A DNA stretch of 64,000 nt from Haloprofundus marisrubri (GCF_001469955.1 NZ_LOPU01000029.1:558001-622000), one strand, 5' to 3'. Positions 16,658 to 25,802 are shown, numbered from the stretch's first letter. Numbers and translations: made by a program. Notes: a model not told the origin generated them from the letters alone.

Positions 16658-16831
16658 ATATCGGCTACTTCGCATCGGGATTTGTATGTTCTTCGCTTTT
16701 GTTGCCCGCCGGTTGTGGACTGGTATCATCGGCCGGTCGACGAAAACCAGACACGAAAAACGATAGACGGGAACGCTTTCGACTTCAGTACGTCGCAGAT
16801 ATTACGCGACTTTTCGGCCCGCAGCGAGACG

Positions 16832-16850
16832 CCCCCGGTACCGAGTGAAT
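16832..16850 (-). repeat. Origin recognition box 1
   Basis: Minus strand ATTCACTCGGTACCGGGGG. It matches the consensus TTCACTCGGTACGAGGGG except at the GA/CG step. It is the outermost left copy. Confidence 0.75.
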
Positions 16851-16890
16851 CCAATCGGTCGACAGACGCTCGACTCCGGGATTTCACAGA

Positions 16891-16909
16891 CCCCCTATAC
16901 CGACTGAAT
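16891..16909 (-). repeat. Origin recognition box 2
   Basis: Minus strand ATTCAGTCGGTATAGGGGG, the most divergent of the five copies but keeping TTCA, TCGGTA and the G run. Confidence 0.6.
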
Positions 16910-17052
16910 TTTTGTCGCGTCTCCGTCTCGGTTCGGCTTAGCTCGATATCGTCGCCGCAATCGAGGCAACAGGAACCGTGCGTACGTCCGGTGTTCGGTC
17001 GTCACTTTCGTCTACTCGGTCCGTTCTCTGATTCACTTCGACCGTCACCCTC

Positions 17053-17072
17053 ACCCCTCGAACCGAGTGAAA
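17053..17072 (-). repeat. Origin recognition box 3
   Basis: Minus strand TTTCACTCGGTTCGAGGGGT. This is the inner left copy, about 50 bases from the AT-rich tract. Confidence 0.8.
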
Positions 17073-17122
17073 CACTCCACGACTGCCCCGGATAATCTCG
17101 AAATCGCGGCGAGTAACTCGCG

Positions 17123-17185
17123 CCTATTATATAATTACCTATACAAGCAATCAACAACAACAACAATTTGTACAGTTTGCTTTTT
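17123..17185. other. AT-rich duplex-unwinding element candidate
   Basis: The run CTATTATATAATTACC and the following CAATCAACAACAACAACAA plus a T-rich end give by far the lowest GC content of this part of the window. It sits between inner boxes 3 and 4, as expected for the site first melted at initiation. The CAA repeat is unusual for this genome. Confidence 0.7.
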
Positions 17186-17299
17186 CACCGGCCGAAGACC
17201 CGCTCTTCAATTTACCCGTGATACCGCCACACACGCCACTTATATCCTATCGCTCTCTCACCGAAATCGGCCGGATAGCCGCCTCTCACCTTCTCGTCG

Positions 17300-17324
17300 A
17301 TTCACTCGGTACGAGGGGTGGGGG
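17300..17324 (+). repeat. Origin recognition box 4
   Basis: Plus strand ATTCACTCGGTACGAGGGGT followed by GGGGG. It is the best copy: the extended G run after the core matches the G-string typical of haloarchaeal origin boxes. Confidence 0.85.
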
Positions 17325-17390
17325 ATTCCCGGTCTCGTCGCGTTCGTCCGGCAGTGTCTCGCCCGTGCCGCCGCTCGAAACGGACGCCGA

Positions 17391-17409
17391 CTTCACTCGG
17401 TACGAGGTC
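17391..17409 (+). repeat. Origin recognition box 5
   Basis: Plus strand CTTCACTCGGTACGAGGTC, 39 bases upstream of the orc1 start codon. Binding here could also let the initiator control its own gene. Confidence 0.75.
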
Positions 17410-17447
17410 GGCAGTTTTATCTCACTGCCGTGTGGCTACGTGAGTCG

Positions 17448-18827
17448 ATGACCGACTCGGAGGACGGAGGACGCACACGTCGCAATCGAGGCCGAAAGGC
17501 CGCCGGACACGACGCCGACCTCCGGTCGTACGTGACGCCGACAGACGAAGCGAGCGACTCCTCGGAGTCGACACAGGAGCGCGGAACCGCCGGCCCCCCG
17601 ACGACCGACGGCGGCGACCCACAGAACGACGAGTCGTACGGTGACCCGTTCGCCGTCGGGTCGATATTCGCCCGCGAGGAACTGCTCCGCGTCGGCTACG
17701 TCCCCGACCGGGACCGAATCATCGGCCGCGACGACGAGATTCGCGCCGTCGGCAAAGCGCTCGGCCCGGCGGTCAGAGGCGGTCCGCCGCGGAACCTGCT
17801 GCTCTACGGCAAGACGGGCACGGGAAAGTCGCTCGTCTCGAAGCACATGGCCCGCGAGGCCGGCGGGCGCGCCAGCGACAACGGTGTGGACCTCATCTAC
17901 CAGTACGTCGACTGCTCGAACGACGACACCGAGACGCGGGCGGCGCGCGAACTCGCCCTCGGCGTCCGCGACACGCTCGACCCCGACCTCTCGATTCCGC
18001 GAAAAGGTATCGGGGCGGCCGAGTACTTCAGACACGTCTGGGACCTCCTCGACGACCACGAGGTCCGCTCGCTCATCGTCATTCTCGACGAAATCGACAA
18101 ACTCGACGGCGACGACGACATCCTGATGACGCTCTCGCGCGCCGAGGAGTCCGGCAAGACCGACTCGTACGTCGGCATCATCGCCATCAGCAACAAAATT
18201 CAGTACCGCGAGTCCATCGGCGAACGCGTCGACTCCTCGCTACAGGACCGCGAGTTCGTCTTCCACCCCTACGATGCCACTCAGTTGCGACAGATACTCG
18301 AAAACCGGCGCGACGCGTTCCAACCAGACGTGCTCTCGGCGGACGTCATCCCGAAGGTCGCCGCACTGGCGGCGCGCGAACACGGTGACGCCCGCAAAGC
18401 CATCGACATCCTCCGATACGCCGGCGCGATAGCCGAGGAGTCCGATAGCACACAGGTGCTCGAACAGCACATCGACCACGCGATGGAACGCGCGGAGGCC
18501 GACCGGTTCGCGGAACTCATCTCCGGCAGCACACCGCACGTCAAGTACATTCTCGTCGCTCTCGCGTCGCTGACGATACGACGCGACGAAGAGGAGTTCG
18601 CAAAGCAGGATATCTACTCGACGTACAAGCAGGTGTGTGCGAACGAAGGCTCCGACCCCATCTCGTGGGACCGCGTCTCCCGACTGCTGAAAGAACAGTC
18701 GTTTCTCGGCATCACCGAGAGTCGCCACACCGGCGGCGGCTACGAGAAAGGCAGTTATCGAGTCCACTCGCTGAACCGTGACCCCGAAATCGTCCTGAAG
18801 GCGCTGGACTCCCGGTCGGACCTGTAG
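17448..18827 (+). CDS. orc1: Orc1/Cdc6 family replication initiator
   Basis: A 459-residue AAA+ protein. After an acidic, disordered N-terminal 60 residues (typical of some haloarchaeal Orc1 paralogues), the ATPase domain shows Walker A LLLYGKTGTGKSL near residue 120-130, Walker B LIVILDEIDKL near 205-215, sensor 1 in IAISNK near 245, and the sensor 2 arginine region EHGDARKAIDILR near 325. The C-terminal 110 residues are the winged-helix DNA-binding domain (SLTIRRDEEEFAKQDIYSTY). The ATG at 17448 follows box 5; upstream codons in the same frame belong to the origin. It binds the adjacent boxes and loads the MCM helicase. Confidence 0.93.
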   Translation: MTDSEDGGRTRRNRGRKAAGHDADLRSYVTPTDEASDSSESTQERGTAGPPTTDGGDPQNDESYGDPFAVGSIFAREELLRVGYVPDRDRIIGRDDEIRAVGKALGPAVRGGPPRNLLLYGKTGTGKSLVSKHMAREAGGRASDNGVDLIYQYVDCSNDDTETRAARELALGVRDTLDPDLSIPRKGIGAAEYFRHVWDLLDDHEVRSLIVILDEIDKLDGDDDILMTLSRAEESGKTDSYVGIIAISNKIQYRESIGERVDSSLQDREFVFHPYDATQLRQILENRRDAFQPDVLSADVIPKVAALAAREHGDARKAIDILRYAGAIAEESDSTQVLEQHIDHAMERAEADRFAELISGSTPHVKYILVALASLTIRRDEEEFAKQDIYSTYKQVCANEGSDPISWDRVSRLLKEQSFLGITESRHTGGGYEKGSYRVHSLNRDPEIVLKALDSRSDL

Positions 18828-19032
18828 TCGGAGTGGATTCCGTTCTCTGGCTCTCGTCTCGCGCTCCCGAGCGGTGGCTCTCTCCTCCGTGCACTGCGCC
18901 AACCCGTGGGATAGGGAGCGAAAGGACAGAAAACGGAATCGGAAACCAGTAGACCGAAACCCGGACCGTAGAGGGACCGAACCGAGAGAGACAGAGGGAG
19001 AAAACTGCGCGGCGCTTCGACGACGCGTTACG
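18828..19032. other. Non-coding gap between convergent genes
   Basis: About 200 bases between the ends of orc1 and nrdJ. It is purine-rich (runs such as GGAGCGAAAGGACAGAAAACG) without a hairpin or open frame that I can support. It probably contains the two 3' ends. Confidence 0.5.
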
Positions 19033-22000
19033 TTAGCACTCGGACCAACCGCAGGACTCGCAGGTCTTGCAGCCTTCCGAGAAGTACAGCGTCAGGTTCC
19101 CACATTCGGGACACTCAGGACTCTCGCCCGCAGCGAGCAGGTCGTCCATCGCCGAGGACGCCGCGCTGTCGTCGACGGACGCACCGCCGTCGGGTTCGGG
19201 TGCTTCTTCGGCGTCGACCGCAGCATCGGCGTCGGTCGTCTCCTCTTCGATTTCGGTGAGACTCTTCTGTTTGGGGTACGGCTTCTCGATTTCGCCGTCG
19301 AGGTAGCGCCGCATCGCCACGCCGATGGCGTCCGGGATGGAGTTTATTTGCTCGCCTTTGTCCCACGCGACCTTCGGGCTACGGATGCCCTGCAGGTCGG
19401 CGGCGATTTCGCGCGGGTCGACCCCCGAGCGCAGCGAGTAGCTGATGACCTTCGCCAACGCCTCGGTGAAGGAGTTGGTGAAGCCACCGGAGTTGCCGAT
19501 GGTGGCGAACAGCTCGAACGGTTCGCCGTCCTCGTCCTCGTTGATGTTGACGTACAGTTTCCCGTAGCCGGTGTCGATGCGCTGGGTGACGCCGTGGAGT
19601 ACGTCCGGACGGGGTCGTTCCTGTGCGTAGGCACGACCCTCGCCGGTCGTCGCGACGACCTCTTCGAGGTCGCCGCCGAGCGCTTCGCGGACTTCCTCGG
19701 CGTCGAGGAACGCGTCGAGACCGCCGAACGCCTCACGAATCTGTTCGGCGATGACTTCCGCGGCCTCGCCTTCGTCGGCGAACTCGGCGTTGTCGGCGCG
19801 CGTCGTCAGCACCTGCTTCGAGCGGGTGCCGTCGCGGTAGACGGTGACGCCCTTACCGCCGTGGTCGTAGATGTACCTGTAGACTTCGTCCATATCCTCT
19901 TTCGAGGCGCTGTTCGGGAAGTTGCAGGTCTTCGAGATGGCGGAGTCGACGCCCTGCTGGCAGGCACACTGTACGGCGGCGTGGTCCTTGCCGGAGAGGT
20001 CGGCGGTGACGACGAACAGTTCCGAAATCGAATCAGGAACCGTCGACAGCGAGTCGACGCCGTCGAACTCGTTGTTCGCCATCTGCTCTTGGGCTTCGCG
20101 TTTGACCTCGTCGACGTCGATGTCGTTGGCCTCCAACACGCGGAGGAAGTAGTCGTCGAACTCGACGAGCATCTCGTCGCCTTGGACGTCGTCGGAGACG
20201 TTCTTGTAGTAGGCGACGTTGTAAATAGGCTCACAGCCACCCGTCGTGTTACCGACCATCGACGTGGTGCCCGTCGGCGCAATAGTCGTCGTGTTGTGGT
20301 TTCGGACGGGGAAGCCGTCTTCCCACTCGTCGGCGTCTTCGCCGGTATGGTGTTCGAACCACTGGCGGTACTCGGTCGGGTTCGCGTACTTCGAGTCGCC
20401 CCAGTCGTCGAACGAGCCGCGTTCCTCGGCGAGTTCGTGGCTGGCCCACTTCGACTGGTGGTTCATGTGGGTCATCAACTGGCTGGCGACTTCGTTGCCC
20501 GCGTCGGAGCCGTAGCCGATGCCGAGTTGGATGTACAGTTGCGCGAGGCCCATGACGCCGAGGCCGATTTTGCGCATTTCTCGCACTTTTTGCTCGATTT
20601 TTGCGACCGGGAAGTCCGACATCGTGACGACGTTCTCGAGGAAACGCGTCCCGAGGTCGATGCGGCGGTCGAACTCCTCGAAGTCGATGGCCTCGTTCAG
20701 GAACGCCTCGACGGCCTTCTCGTGGGAGTCGTACTCGTCGAGGTGCGCTTCGGACCAGACGCGCCAGTCGGGCGCGTCGAGGTCGGCGAGCGTCGAGAGG
20801 TTGATGTGGCCGAGGTTGCAGGCCTCGTACTCTTCGAGCGGCTGTTCGCCACACGGGTTCGTGGCGAGAATCCGGTGGTCGGGGTGTTTCTCGACGTCGA
20901 AGGAGTGCTGTTTGTTGACGCGTTCGAGGTAGATGATACCCGGTTCGCCGTTCTCGTGGGCACCGGAGACGATGTGGTCCCAGAGTTCGGCGGCCGGAAT
21001 CGAGAGGACTTCGCCGACTTCGACGTGTTCGCCGAGGTCGAACATCTCGTACAGTTCCTTCGTTTCGGGCGTGGCGACGTGCGGTTCCTCGGTTCGGGGG
21101 TTCGTGAAGACGAACTCCTCGTCGTCGTACAGCGCCTCCATGAAGTCGTCGGTGACGCCGACGGAGATGTTGAAGTTCGAGAGGTGGCCCTCGACGGCGT
21201 TGCGGAGGTGTTTCGGCACTCTGCCTTCGTCGTCGATGAGTTCGCGCGCTTCGTCGAGCGCGTCGGCGAACTTCGTGTGCGTGTAGTCGTCGGGGTCGTT
21301 GAGACGAAGCGAGTGCGCCAGCGAGACGTCCTTGTTCTTCGAGTGGATGAACTGGATGACGTCGGGGTGGCTGACGCGCATGACGCCCATCTGTGCGCCG
21401 CGTCGGGCACCGCCTTGCGCGATGGTCTCGCACATCTGGTCGTACGTTCGCATGAACGTGATGGGACCGGAGGCGATGCCACCAGTAGAGCCGACGGCGT
21501 CGCCGTACGGGCGGAGTTTCCAGAACGCATAGCCCATGCCGCCGCCGGACTGGAACACTTCGGCGGCTTCCTTCATCGTCTGGTGGATGTCGGTGATGTC
21601 GTCACCCGGCGAGTCGACGAAACACGCCGATAGCTGCTGGAGTTCGTCGCCGGCGTTCATCAGCGTCGGCGAGTTCGGAATAAAGGAGAGCTGTTCCATC
21701 AGGCTCTGGAACTCGTCACGACGCGTCTCGACGGCCGACTGTATCTCCGTGGGGAGTTCGGGAACGACGGTGTCGTAGGCGAACTTGTTGACGTTGTAGA
21801 CCGAGAGCGTCGTTTCGGCGTCGCTGTCGGCGGTGACGCCTTTCCCGAAGACTTCCGCGGCGAGTTCGTCGCGGCGGGGGTGGCCGGGCTTCAACTGCTC
21901 GGGGGTGACCGTCACCGACTCGCCCGCTTGTTCGGCCTCGTAGACGGCCTCCGCGAGCGCGATGTTCTTGGCTACTCGCGCAAACAACTCCTCTTGGGTC

Positions 22001-22152
22001 TCGGTGAGGTTGCCGTCGGCGTCCTTGCGGAGATACCGTGCGGGCAGGATGTTGTTGTACGCGTTCGAGGTCATTCGCGCTTCGAGGTTCTCACCCTCGG
22101 TGCGCTTGACCGGGAGCACGAGTTCGTCCGCGCTCAGGTCGGCGTTACTCAT
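19033..22152 (-). CDS. nrdJ: Adenosylcobalamin-dependent (class II) ribonucleotide reductase
   Basis: A 1039-residue enzyme that reduces ribonucleotides to deoxyribonucleotides using a B12-generated thiyl radical. Visible elements: LSACFVDS with Cys177, one of the redox cysteines; SNFNISV near 325; NPCGEQPLE with the radical motif Asn432, Cys434 and Glu436; and APTGTTSMVGNTTGGCEP near residue 660, a substrate phosphate-binding loop. The C terminus ends with a cysteine cluster CPECGNL, CKTCESCGWSEC that shuttles electrons and may bind zinc; a negatively charged, Ala/Asp-rich linker precedes it. Start ATG 22152 (MSNADLSADELV). No nrdR or second subunit gene is adjacent. Confidence 0.93.
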   Translation of the reverse strand: MSNADLSADELVLPVKRTEGENLEARMTSNAYNNILPARYLRKDADGNLTETQEELFARVAKNIALAEAVYEAEQAGESVTVTPEQLKPGHPRRDELAAEVFGKGVTADSDAETTLSVYNVNKFAYDTVVPELPTEIQSAVETRRDEFQSLMEQLSFIPNSPTLMNAGDELQQLSACFVDSPGDDITDIHQTMKEAAEVFQSGGGMGYAFWKLRPYGDAVGSTGGIASGPITFMRTYDQMCETIAQGGARRGAQMGVMRVSHPDVIQFIHSKNKDVSLAHSLRLNDPDDYTHTKFADALDEARELIDDEGRVPKHLRNAVEGHLSNFNISVGVTDDFMEALYDDEEFVFTNPRTEEPHVATPETKELYEMFDLGEHVEVGEVLSIPAAELWDHIVSGAHENGEPGIIYLERVNKQHSFDVEKHPDHRILATNPCGEQPLEEYEACNLGHINLSTLADLDAPDWRVWSEAHLDEYDSHEKAVEAFLNEAIDFEEFDRRIDLGTRFLENVVTMSDFPVAKIEQKVREMRKIGLGVMGLAQLYIQLGIGYGSDAGNEVASQLMTHMNHQSKWASHELAEERGSFDDWGDSKYANPTEYRQWFEHHTGEDADEWEDGFPVRNHNTTTIAPTGTTSMVGNTTGGCEPIYNVAYYKNVSDDVQGDEMLVEFDDYFLRVLEANDIDVDEVKREAQEQMANNEFDGVDSLSTVPDSISELFVVTADLSGKDHAAVQCACQQGVDSAISKTCNFPNSASKEDMDEVYRYIYDHGGKGVTVYRDGTRSKQVLTTRADNAEFADEGEAAEVIAEQIREAFGGLDAFLDAEEVREALGGDLEEVVATTGEGRAYAQERPRPDVLHGVTQRIDTGYGKLYVNINEDEDGEPFELFATIGNSGGFTNSFTEALAKVISYSLRSGVDPREIAADLQGIRSPKVAWDKGEQINSIPDAIGVAMRRYLDGEIEKPYPKQKSLTEIEEETTDADAAVDAEEAPEPDGGASVDDSAASSAMDDLLAAGESPECPECGNLTLYFSEGCKTCESCGWSEC

Positions 22153-22550
22153 CTGTCGCTCTCTCCTCCGTTCGTGGGAATTTGAGTGGCTGCGTGTAGG
22201 GCATGTTGTCGACTCCGGCTCGTCATCTATGACGGAACGTTTGATACGGTAGTGACCCATTAATGCTTTCGAAGCCGGGTATTACCAACTAAATGACTTG
22301 TATATATAGTGACTGTTCCGTCGTCTCGACTCGCCTTCGACCGTACATCGATTCGGCGACGACATAACGATGTGCAGAGTGCGGTGAAAGTGATTCTCAG
22401 GAGCTTCGAACCACGAGCAGGCAGGCCGATGTCCAGCGGAACAAAAGGGGGGTTCAGGCGGCGTCACTCCGCCTTCCGACGCCGAAAGCTGTCGGTTCTC
22501 GAACGAGTGTCCGACACAAGCTTATGCCGTCGGAGGCAGTATCGAAAACT
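22153..22550. other. Intergenic region with a strong TATA box and a small hairpin
   Basis: About 400 bases between the divergent nrdJ and a small membrane protein gene. It holds a near-palindromic TATA sequence (GTATATATAG, 22300-22309), a small inverted repeat AGGCGG-N7-CCGCCT (22457-22475) and a TATA-like CTTATG (22521-22526) placed for the downstream gene. No open frame with a convincing protein was seen. No recognisable cobalamin riboswitch core was found near nrdJ. Confidence 0.5.
22521..22527 (+). promoter_or_regulatory. TATA-like box of the small membrane protein gene
   Basis: CTTATGC 25-30 bases before ATG 22551. The spacing supports that ATG instead of the ATG at 22524. Confidence 0.4.
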
Positions 22551-22757
22551 ATGGACGCCCTCCTCGTGACAGCACTGCTTCAGACTGCGCTCGGCGAGAT
22601 GCCGTACGGGTCGTTGTTCCTGAGTCTGCTCGCGCTCGGTGCCGTCGTGTTCGTCGGTCGTCTCCTCTTGCGACTGGCGTGGCGACTCGTGACTATCGCA
22701 CTCGTCGTCGTCGGCGCGCTGATGGTCGTCTCGATGGTCGCGCCGGGACTGGTGTAA
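22551..22757 (+). CDS. Small membrane protein (68 residues)
   Basis: A short protein, MDALLVTALLQTALGEMPYG followed by two hydrophobic helices with one Arg pair between them (GRLLLRLAWRL). It ends SMVAPGLV. Length and composition resemble the many small two-helix proteins of haloarchaea. Function is unknown. The start is chosen from the TATA spacing. Confidence 0.55.
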   Translation: MDALLVTALLQTALGEMPYGSLFLSLLALGAVVFVGRLLLRLAWRLVTIALVVVGALMVVSMVAPGLV

Positions 22758-22825
22758 CCGAAAACGAGAGACACTCCAACGGCGTGCCGACTGCGAGCGA
22801 CGGCTCTTAGTCCTAGCCCTTATCC

Positions 22826-23479
22826 TTAGTCCGCTGTCGGCCGCGGTGCGTCGGACACGCAGTTCACGAGAAAGTTCTCCACGACGTCGTGACCCACGGC
22901 GGTCAGCACGCTTTCGGGGTGAAACTGGACGCACTCGATGGGGTACTCGCGGTGGCGAACACCCATCACGAGTTCCGTTCCCTCGTGGTCCGTCGTCGCC
23001 GTCACCTCGAAACAGTCGGGAACTTCGGTCGCCACCAACGAGTGGTAGCGCCCGGCCTGAAACCCTTGTTCGAGACCCGCGTAGACGCCTGCACCGTCGT
23101 GGTCGACGGCGAACGCCTTTCCGTGAACGGGTTCGGGCGCGTGGCCGACCTCGCCACCGTAGGCGTGCACCGCCGCTTCGAGGCCGAGACAGACGCCGAG
23201 CGTCGGCACCTCGGGACTGAGTTCCCGCAGCACGTCGAGAGTGACACCGACGTCGCGGTCGTTCTCGGGATGGCCCGGCCCCGGACTCAACACGATGGCG
23301 TCGGCGTCTGCGGCCCGTACCTCGTCGAGCGACGCCGTGTTCTTCAGTACCTCCACCTCGACGCTCTCGACACGTCCGTTGCGTCCGTCGCCTCCGTCGC
23401 GTTCGACCTGCGTCTCCGAGAGATACTCGACGAGGTTGTACGTGAACGAGTCGAAGTTGTCGACGACGAGTACCTTCAT
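22826..23479 (-). CDS. trpG: Anthranilate synthase glutamine amidotransferase component II
   Basis: A 217-residue class I glutamine amidotransferase. VVDNFDSFTYNLVEYL opens the domain; LSPGPGHPEN is the oxyanion region; LGVCLGLEA contains the catalytic cysteine (about Cys98) and ECVQFHPES the catalytic histidine and glutamate (about residues 190-195). It releases ammonia from glutamine for TrpE. The ATG at 23479 overlaps the trpE stop by four bases. Confidence 0.92.
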   Translation of the reverse strand: MKVLVVDNFDSFTYNLVEYLSETQVERDGGDGRNGRVESVEVEVLKNTASLDEVRAADADAIVLSPGPGHPENDRDVGVTLDVLRELSPEVPTLGVCLGLEAAVHAYGGEVGHAPEPVHGKAFAVDHDGAGVYAGLEQGFQAGRYHSLVATEVPDCFEVTATTDHEGTELVMGVRHREYPIECVQFHPESVLTAVGHDVVENFLVNCVSDAPRPTAD

Positions 23480-25143
23480 CGCGGCACCTCCGCAGGCGTC
23501 GCTTCGTCTTCTTCGTCTTCTCCGCTTCGTCCATTTTCTTCGATGCGTTCGAGCGCATCGAGGACGCCACCCATCTTCTGTTCTGTCTCCTCGTACTCGG
23601 CGGTCGGGTCGCTGTCGGCGACGATTCCAGCGCCGGCGCGTACCCGGACTAGGTCGGCACCTTCGATGCCGCCGGTGTCCCCGTCTCCGTCGCCGCCCCC
23701 ACGGTCGATTGTCGCGGTGCGGATGACGATGGCGATATCGGCGTCGCCGGTCCACGAGTAATAGCCGACACCACCACCGTAGAGACCTCGTGGGGTCGTC
23801 TCCAGCGCGTCGATAATCTCCATCGCGCGGACTTTCGGTGCCCCCGAGAGCGTCCCCGCCGGGAACGACGCGCGGGTCGCGTCGAACGCATCTGATTCTG
23901 TGTCGAGCGTGCCCGAGACGGTCGACTCGATATGCTGGACGTGGCTGTACTTGAGGACGTTCATGAACTCCTCGACGCGGACCGTTCCCGCTCGGGAGAC
24001 GCGGCGGACGTCGTTTCGCGCGAGGTCGACGAGCATCGTATGTTCGGAGCGTTCCTTGGCGTCGGCGAGCATCTCCCCGGCGAGACGGCGGTCTTCGACC
24101 GGGCTGTTCCCGCGCGGGCAGGTTCCGGCGATGGGGTTCGCTACCACGCGGTCACCGCGCACCGAGACGAGCGTCTCCGGACTCGCACCGACGACGGTCC
24201 GGTCGCCGTGGCGCAGCAGATACATGTACGGCGAGGGGTTCACCTCCCGCAGCGACGCGTACAGACCGAGTGGGTCGATTTCGCCTCGCAACTCTCGGGT
24301 CCGGGAGATGACGCCCTGATAGATGTCGCCGTCGAGGACGTGCTGTTTCGTCTCCCGGACTGCGGCCTCGTACGCGTCTTTCGACCCCGCCGTCTCGCCG
24401 TGTTTCACGAACCCGCCGTGGTCGGGCGTTTCTGCTTCGGCGAGTTTCTCTTGGACGCGCGTCGCTTCCGCGGCGAGTTCGTCGTACACCGTCTCGGGCT
24501 CGTCGCCGGGAGCGACGACGGGCGTGAAGACGAGCGACACCGAGTCGGTGGCGTGGTCGAAAACGAGCGTCTTCGTCGTCAGCACGAACTGCGCGTCGGG
24601 CGTCGCACGCTCTTCTGTCTGCGCGTCCGGTCGTTCGACGCCGACTTCCTCCAACCAGAGGTCGTACACCGCGTCGTACGCGAGAAAGCCCACCAAGCCG
24701 CCGTCGAGACGCTGACGCTCGGCCGCTTCGGCGTCCTCGAAACCGACGCGTTCGACGTCCGGCAGCGCACCGCGGAGTGCGTCGAGTACGTCACCGTCTG
24801 CGGGTTCGACGAACCGAGATGCGCGCCCGCCCAGCGATTCGACGCTCGCGCCGTCGGCGTCGACGGTGACGACGGCTTCTGGGTCGTAGCCGACGAACGA
24901 GTAGCGAGCGTGGCGGTCGGTCGCGGTCCCAGGCGAGAACGCACCGTCGGGGTCGCTTGACGGCGTCTTCTCGGCACTTTCGAGCAAAAAGCCGTACTCG
25001 TTTTCGTCCGATAGTGCCGCGTACGCCGACAGCGGTGCCGTCGACGGGAGGTCGAGTGTCGCCGAGACTCGCGCGACTGCCGGTCCGTCGACGTCGTCGA
25101 GAAGTGAGACGAACGACTCGCGCGTTCGTTCGAGCGAACTCAC
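23476..25143 (-). CDS. trpE: Anthranilate synthase component I
   Basis: A 555-residue chorismate-utilising enzyme that makes anthranilate with the TrpG partner. Starts with GTG 25143 overlapping the trpF stop (GTGA). The C-terminal chorismate-binding domain shows ISRTRELRGEIDPLGLYASL, ANPIAGTCPRGNSPVEDR, VDLARNDVRRVSRAGTVRV and FPAGTLSGAPKVRAMEIIDA, all class hallmarks. The N-terminal domain contains the feedback site region near LDLPSTAPLSAYAAL, which resembles the tryptophan-binding PS motif of TrpE. Length is slightly above the usual 500 because of an acidic, Gly/Asp-rich insertion near the C terminus (DRGGGDGDGDTGG). Confidence 0.93.
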   Translation of the reverse strand: MSSLERTRESFVSLLDDVDGPAVARVSATLDLPSTAPLSAYAALSDENEYGFLLESAEKTPSSDPDGAFSPGTATDRHARYSFVGYDPEAVVTVDADGASVESLGGRASRFVEPADGDVLDALRGALPDVERVGFEDAEAAERQRLDGGLVGFLAYDAVYDLWLEEVGVERPDAQTEERATPDAQFVLTTKTLVFDHATDSVSLVFTPVVAPGDEPETVYDELAAEATRVQEKLAEAETPDHGGFVKHGETAGSKDAYEAAVRETKQHVLDGDIYQGVISRTRELRGEIDPLGLYASLREVNPSPYMYLLRHGDRTVVGASPETLVSVRGDRVVANPIAGTCPRGNSPVEDRRLAGEMLADAKERSEHTMLVDLARNDVRRVSRAGTVRVEEFMNVLKYSHVQHIESTVSGTLDTESDAFDATRASFPAGTLSGAPKVRAMEIIDALETTPRGLYGGGVGYYSWTGDADIAIVIRTATIDRGGGDGDGDTGGIEGADLVRVRAGAGIVADSDPTAEYEETEQKMGGVLDALERIEENGRSGEDEEDEATPAEVPR

Positions 25144-25802
25144 GCCGACACCTCCTCGCGGAACTTCGTCGCTTTCGCCCGGTGGACGAACGTCCGGACG
25201 GCGTCCTCGTCTTTGATACCGCCGGTGAGTTCGACACCGCTGGCGGCGTCGACACCGTACGGGTCGACAGTCTCGATGGCTTCCACGACATTTTCCGGCG
25301 TCAACCCGCCAGCGAGGACGACCGGCGAACAGAGCGTCTTCGCGAGTTCCGCCGTCGCCTCCCAGTCGTGGGTTTCACCGGTCCCGCCTGCACCGTCCTC
25401 GGTGACCGAGTCCAAAAGTACCGCGTCGACGACCGGATCGATGTCCCGGACTCGTTCGGCGTTCTCGGCGTCGGCGGCCGCGAGGAGTTTCGTCTCCGTC
25501 TCCGCGCGGATATACCGGAACTCGTCGGCGGTGAACTCGCCGTACAGTTGGAGCACGTCCGGTCCAACGAGGCGCGCGAGTTCGACGGCCCGCTCCGGCG
25601 TCTCGGGCATGAGCACGAGCGTCGTCGTCACGAACGGCGGTGCGGCGGCGACGAGGTCCGCCGCCGACGCGGGCGTGACTTCTCGTGGACTGTCGACGTG
25701 GCTGGGCAGTTCGGTGATGACCCCGACGGCGTCGACACCGGCGTCGGCGGCGGTTCGGATGTCCGCTGCCCGAGTGAACCCGCAGAGTTTGACCCGCGTC
25801 AT
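25140..25802 (-). CDS. trpF: Phosphoribosylanthranilate isomerase
   Basis: A 220-residue TIM barrel, third step of tryptophan synthesis. VKLCGFTRAADI includes the catalytic cysteine (Cys7); the catalytic aspartate is likely in AVLLDSVTEDG; VVLAGGLTPENV and VDAASGVE form the phosphate-binding end. The start codon overlaps the last base of the trpD stop (TGATG). Typical length. Confidence 0.92.
   Translation of the reverse strand: MTRVKLCGFTRAADIRTAADAGVDAVGVITELPSHVDSPREVTPASAADLVAAAPPFVTTTLVLMPETPERAVELARLVGPDVLQLYGEFTADEFRYIRAETETKLLAAADAENAERVRDIDPVVDAVLLDSVTEDGAGGTGETHDWEATAELAKTLCSPVVLAGGLTPENVVEAIETVDPYGVDAASGVELTGGIKDEDAVRTFVHRAKATKFREEVSA

Larger units (their letters stand above)
16658..17447. 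other. Replication origin candidate next to orc1/cdc6
   Basis: A 790-base intergenic region between the divergent secY and orc1 genes. It holds five copies of a 19-20 base element with consensus TTCACTCGGTACGAGGGGT. Three copies read on the minus strand (16832-16850, 16891-16909, 17053-17072) and two on the plus strand (17300-17324, 17391-17409). The two groups face away from a central AT-rich tract (17123-17185). Inverted origin recognition boxes around a duplex-unwinding element beside an orc1/cdc6 gene are the hallmark of haloarchaeal origins. No protein gene is credible inside. The secY and orc1 promoters are also in this stretch. Confidence 0.85.

Noticed and set aside
18874-21633. A 919-residue plus-strand open frame
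   Set aside because: It is antisense to nrdJ, with low-complexity Val/Arg/Asp composition typical of a shadow frame.
22282-22467. A 61-residue minus-strand frame near the nrdJ promoter
   Set aside because: Cys/His/Pro-rich composition without promoter or ribosome site; overlaps the TATA box.
22153-22550. A cobalamin riboswitch for nrdJ
   Set aside because: No B12-box sequence or the expected multi-helix core could be seen; such riboswitches are not typical of haloarchaea.
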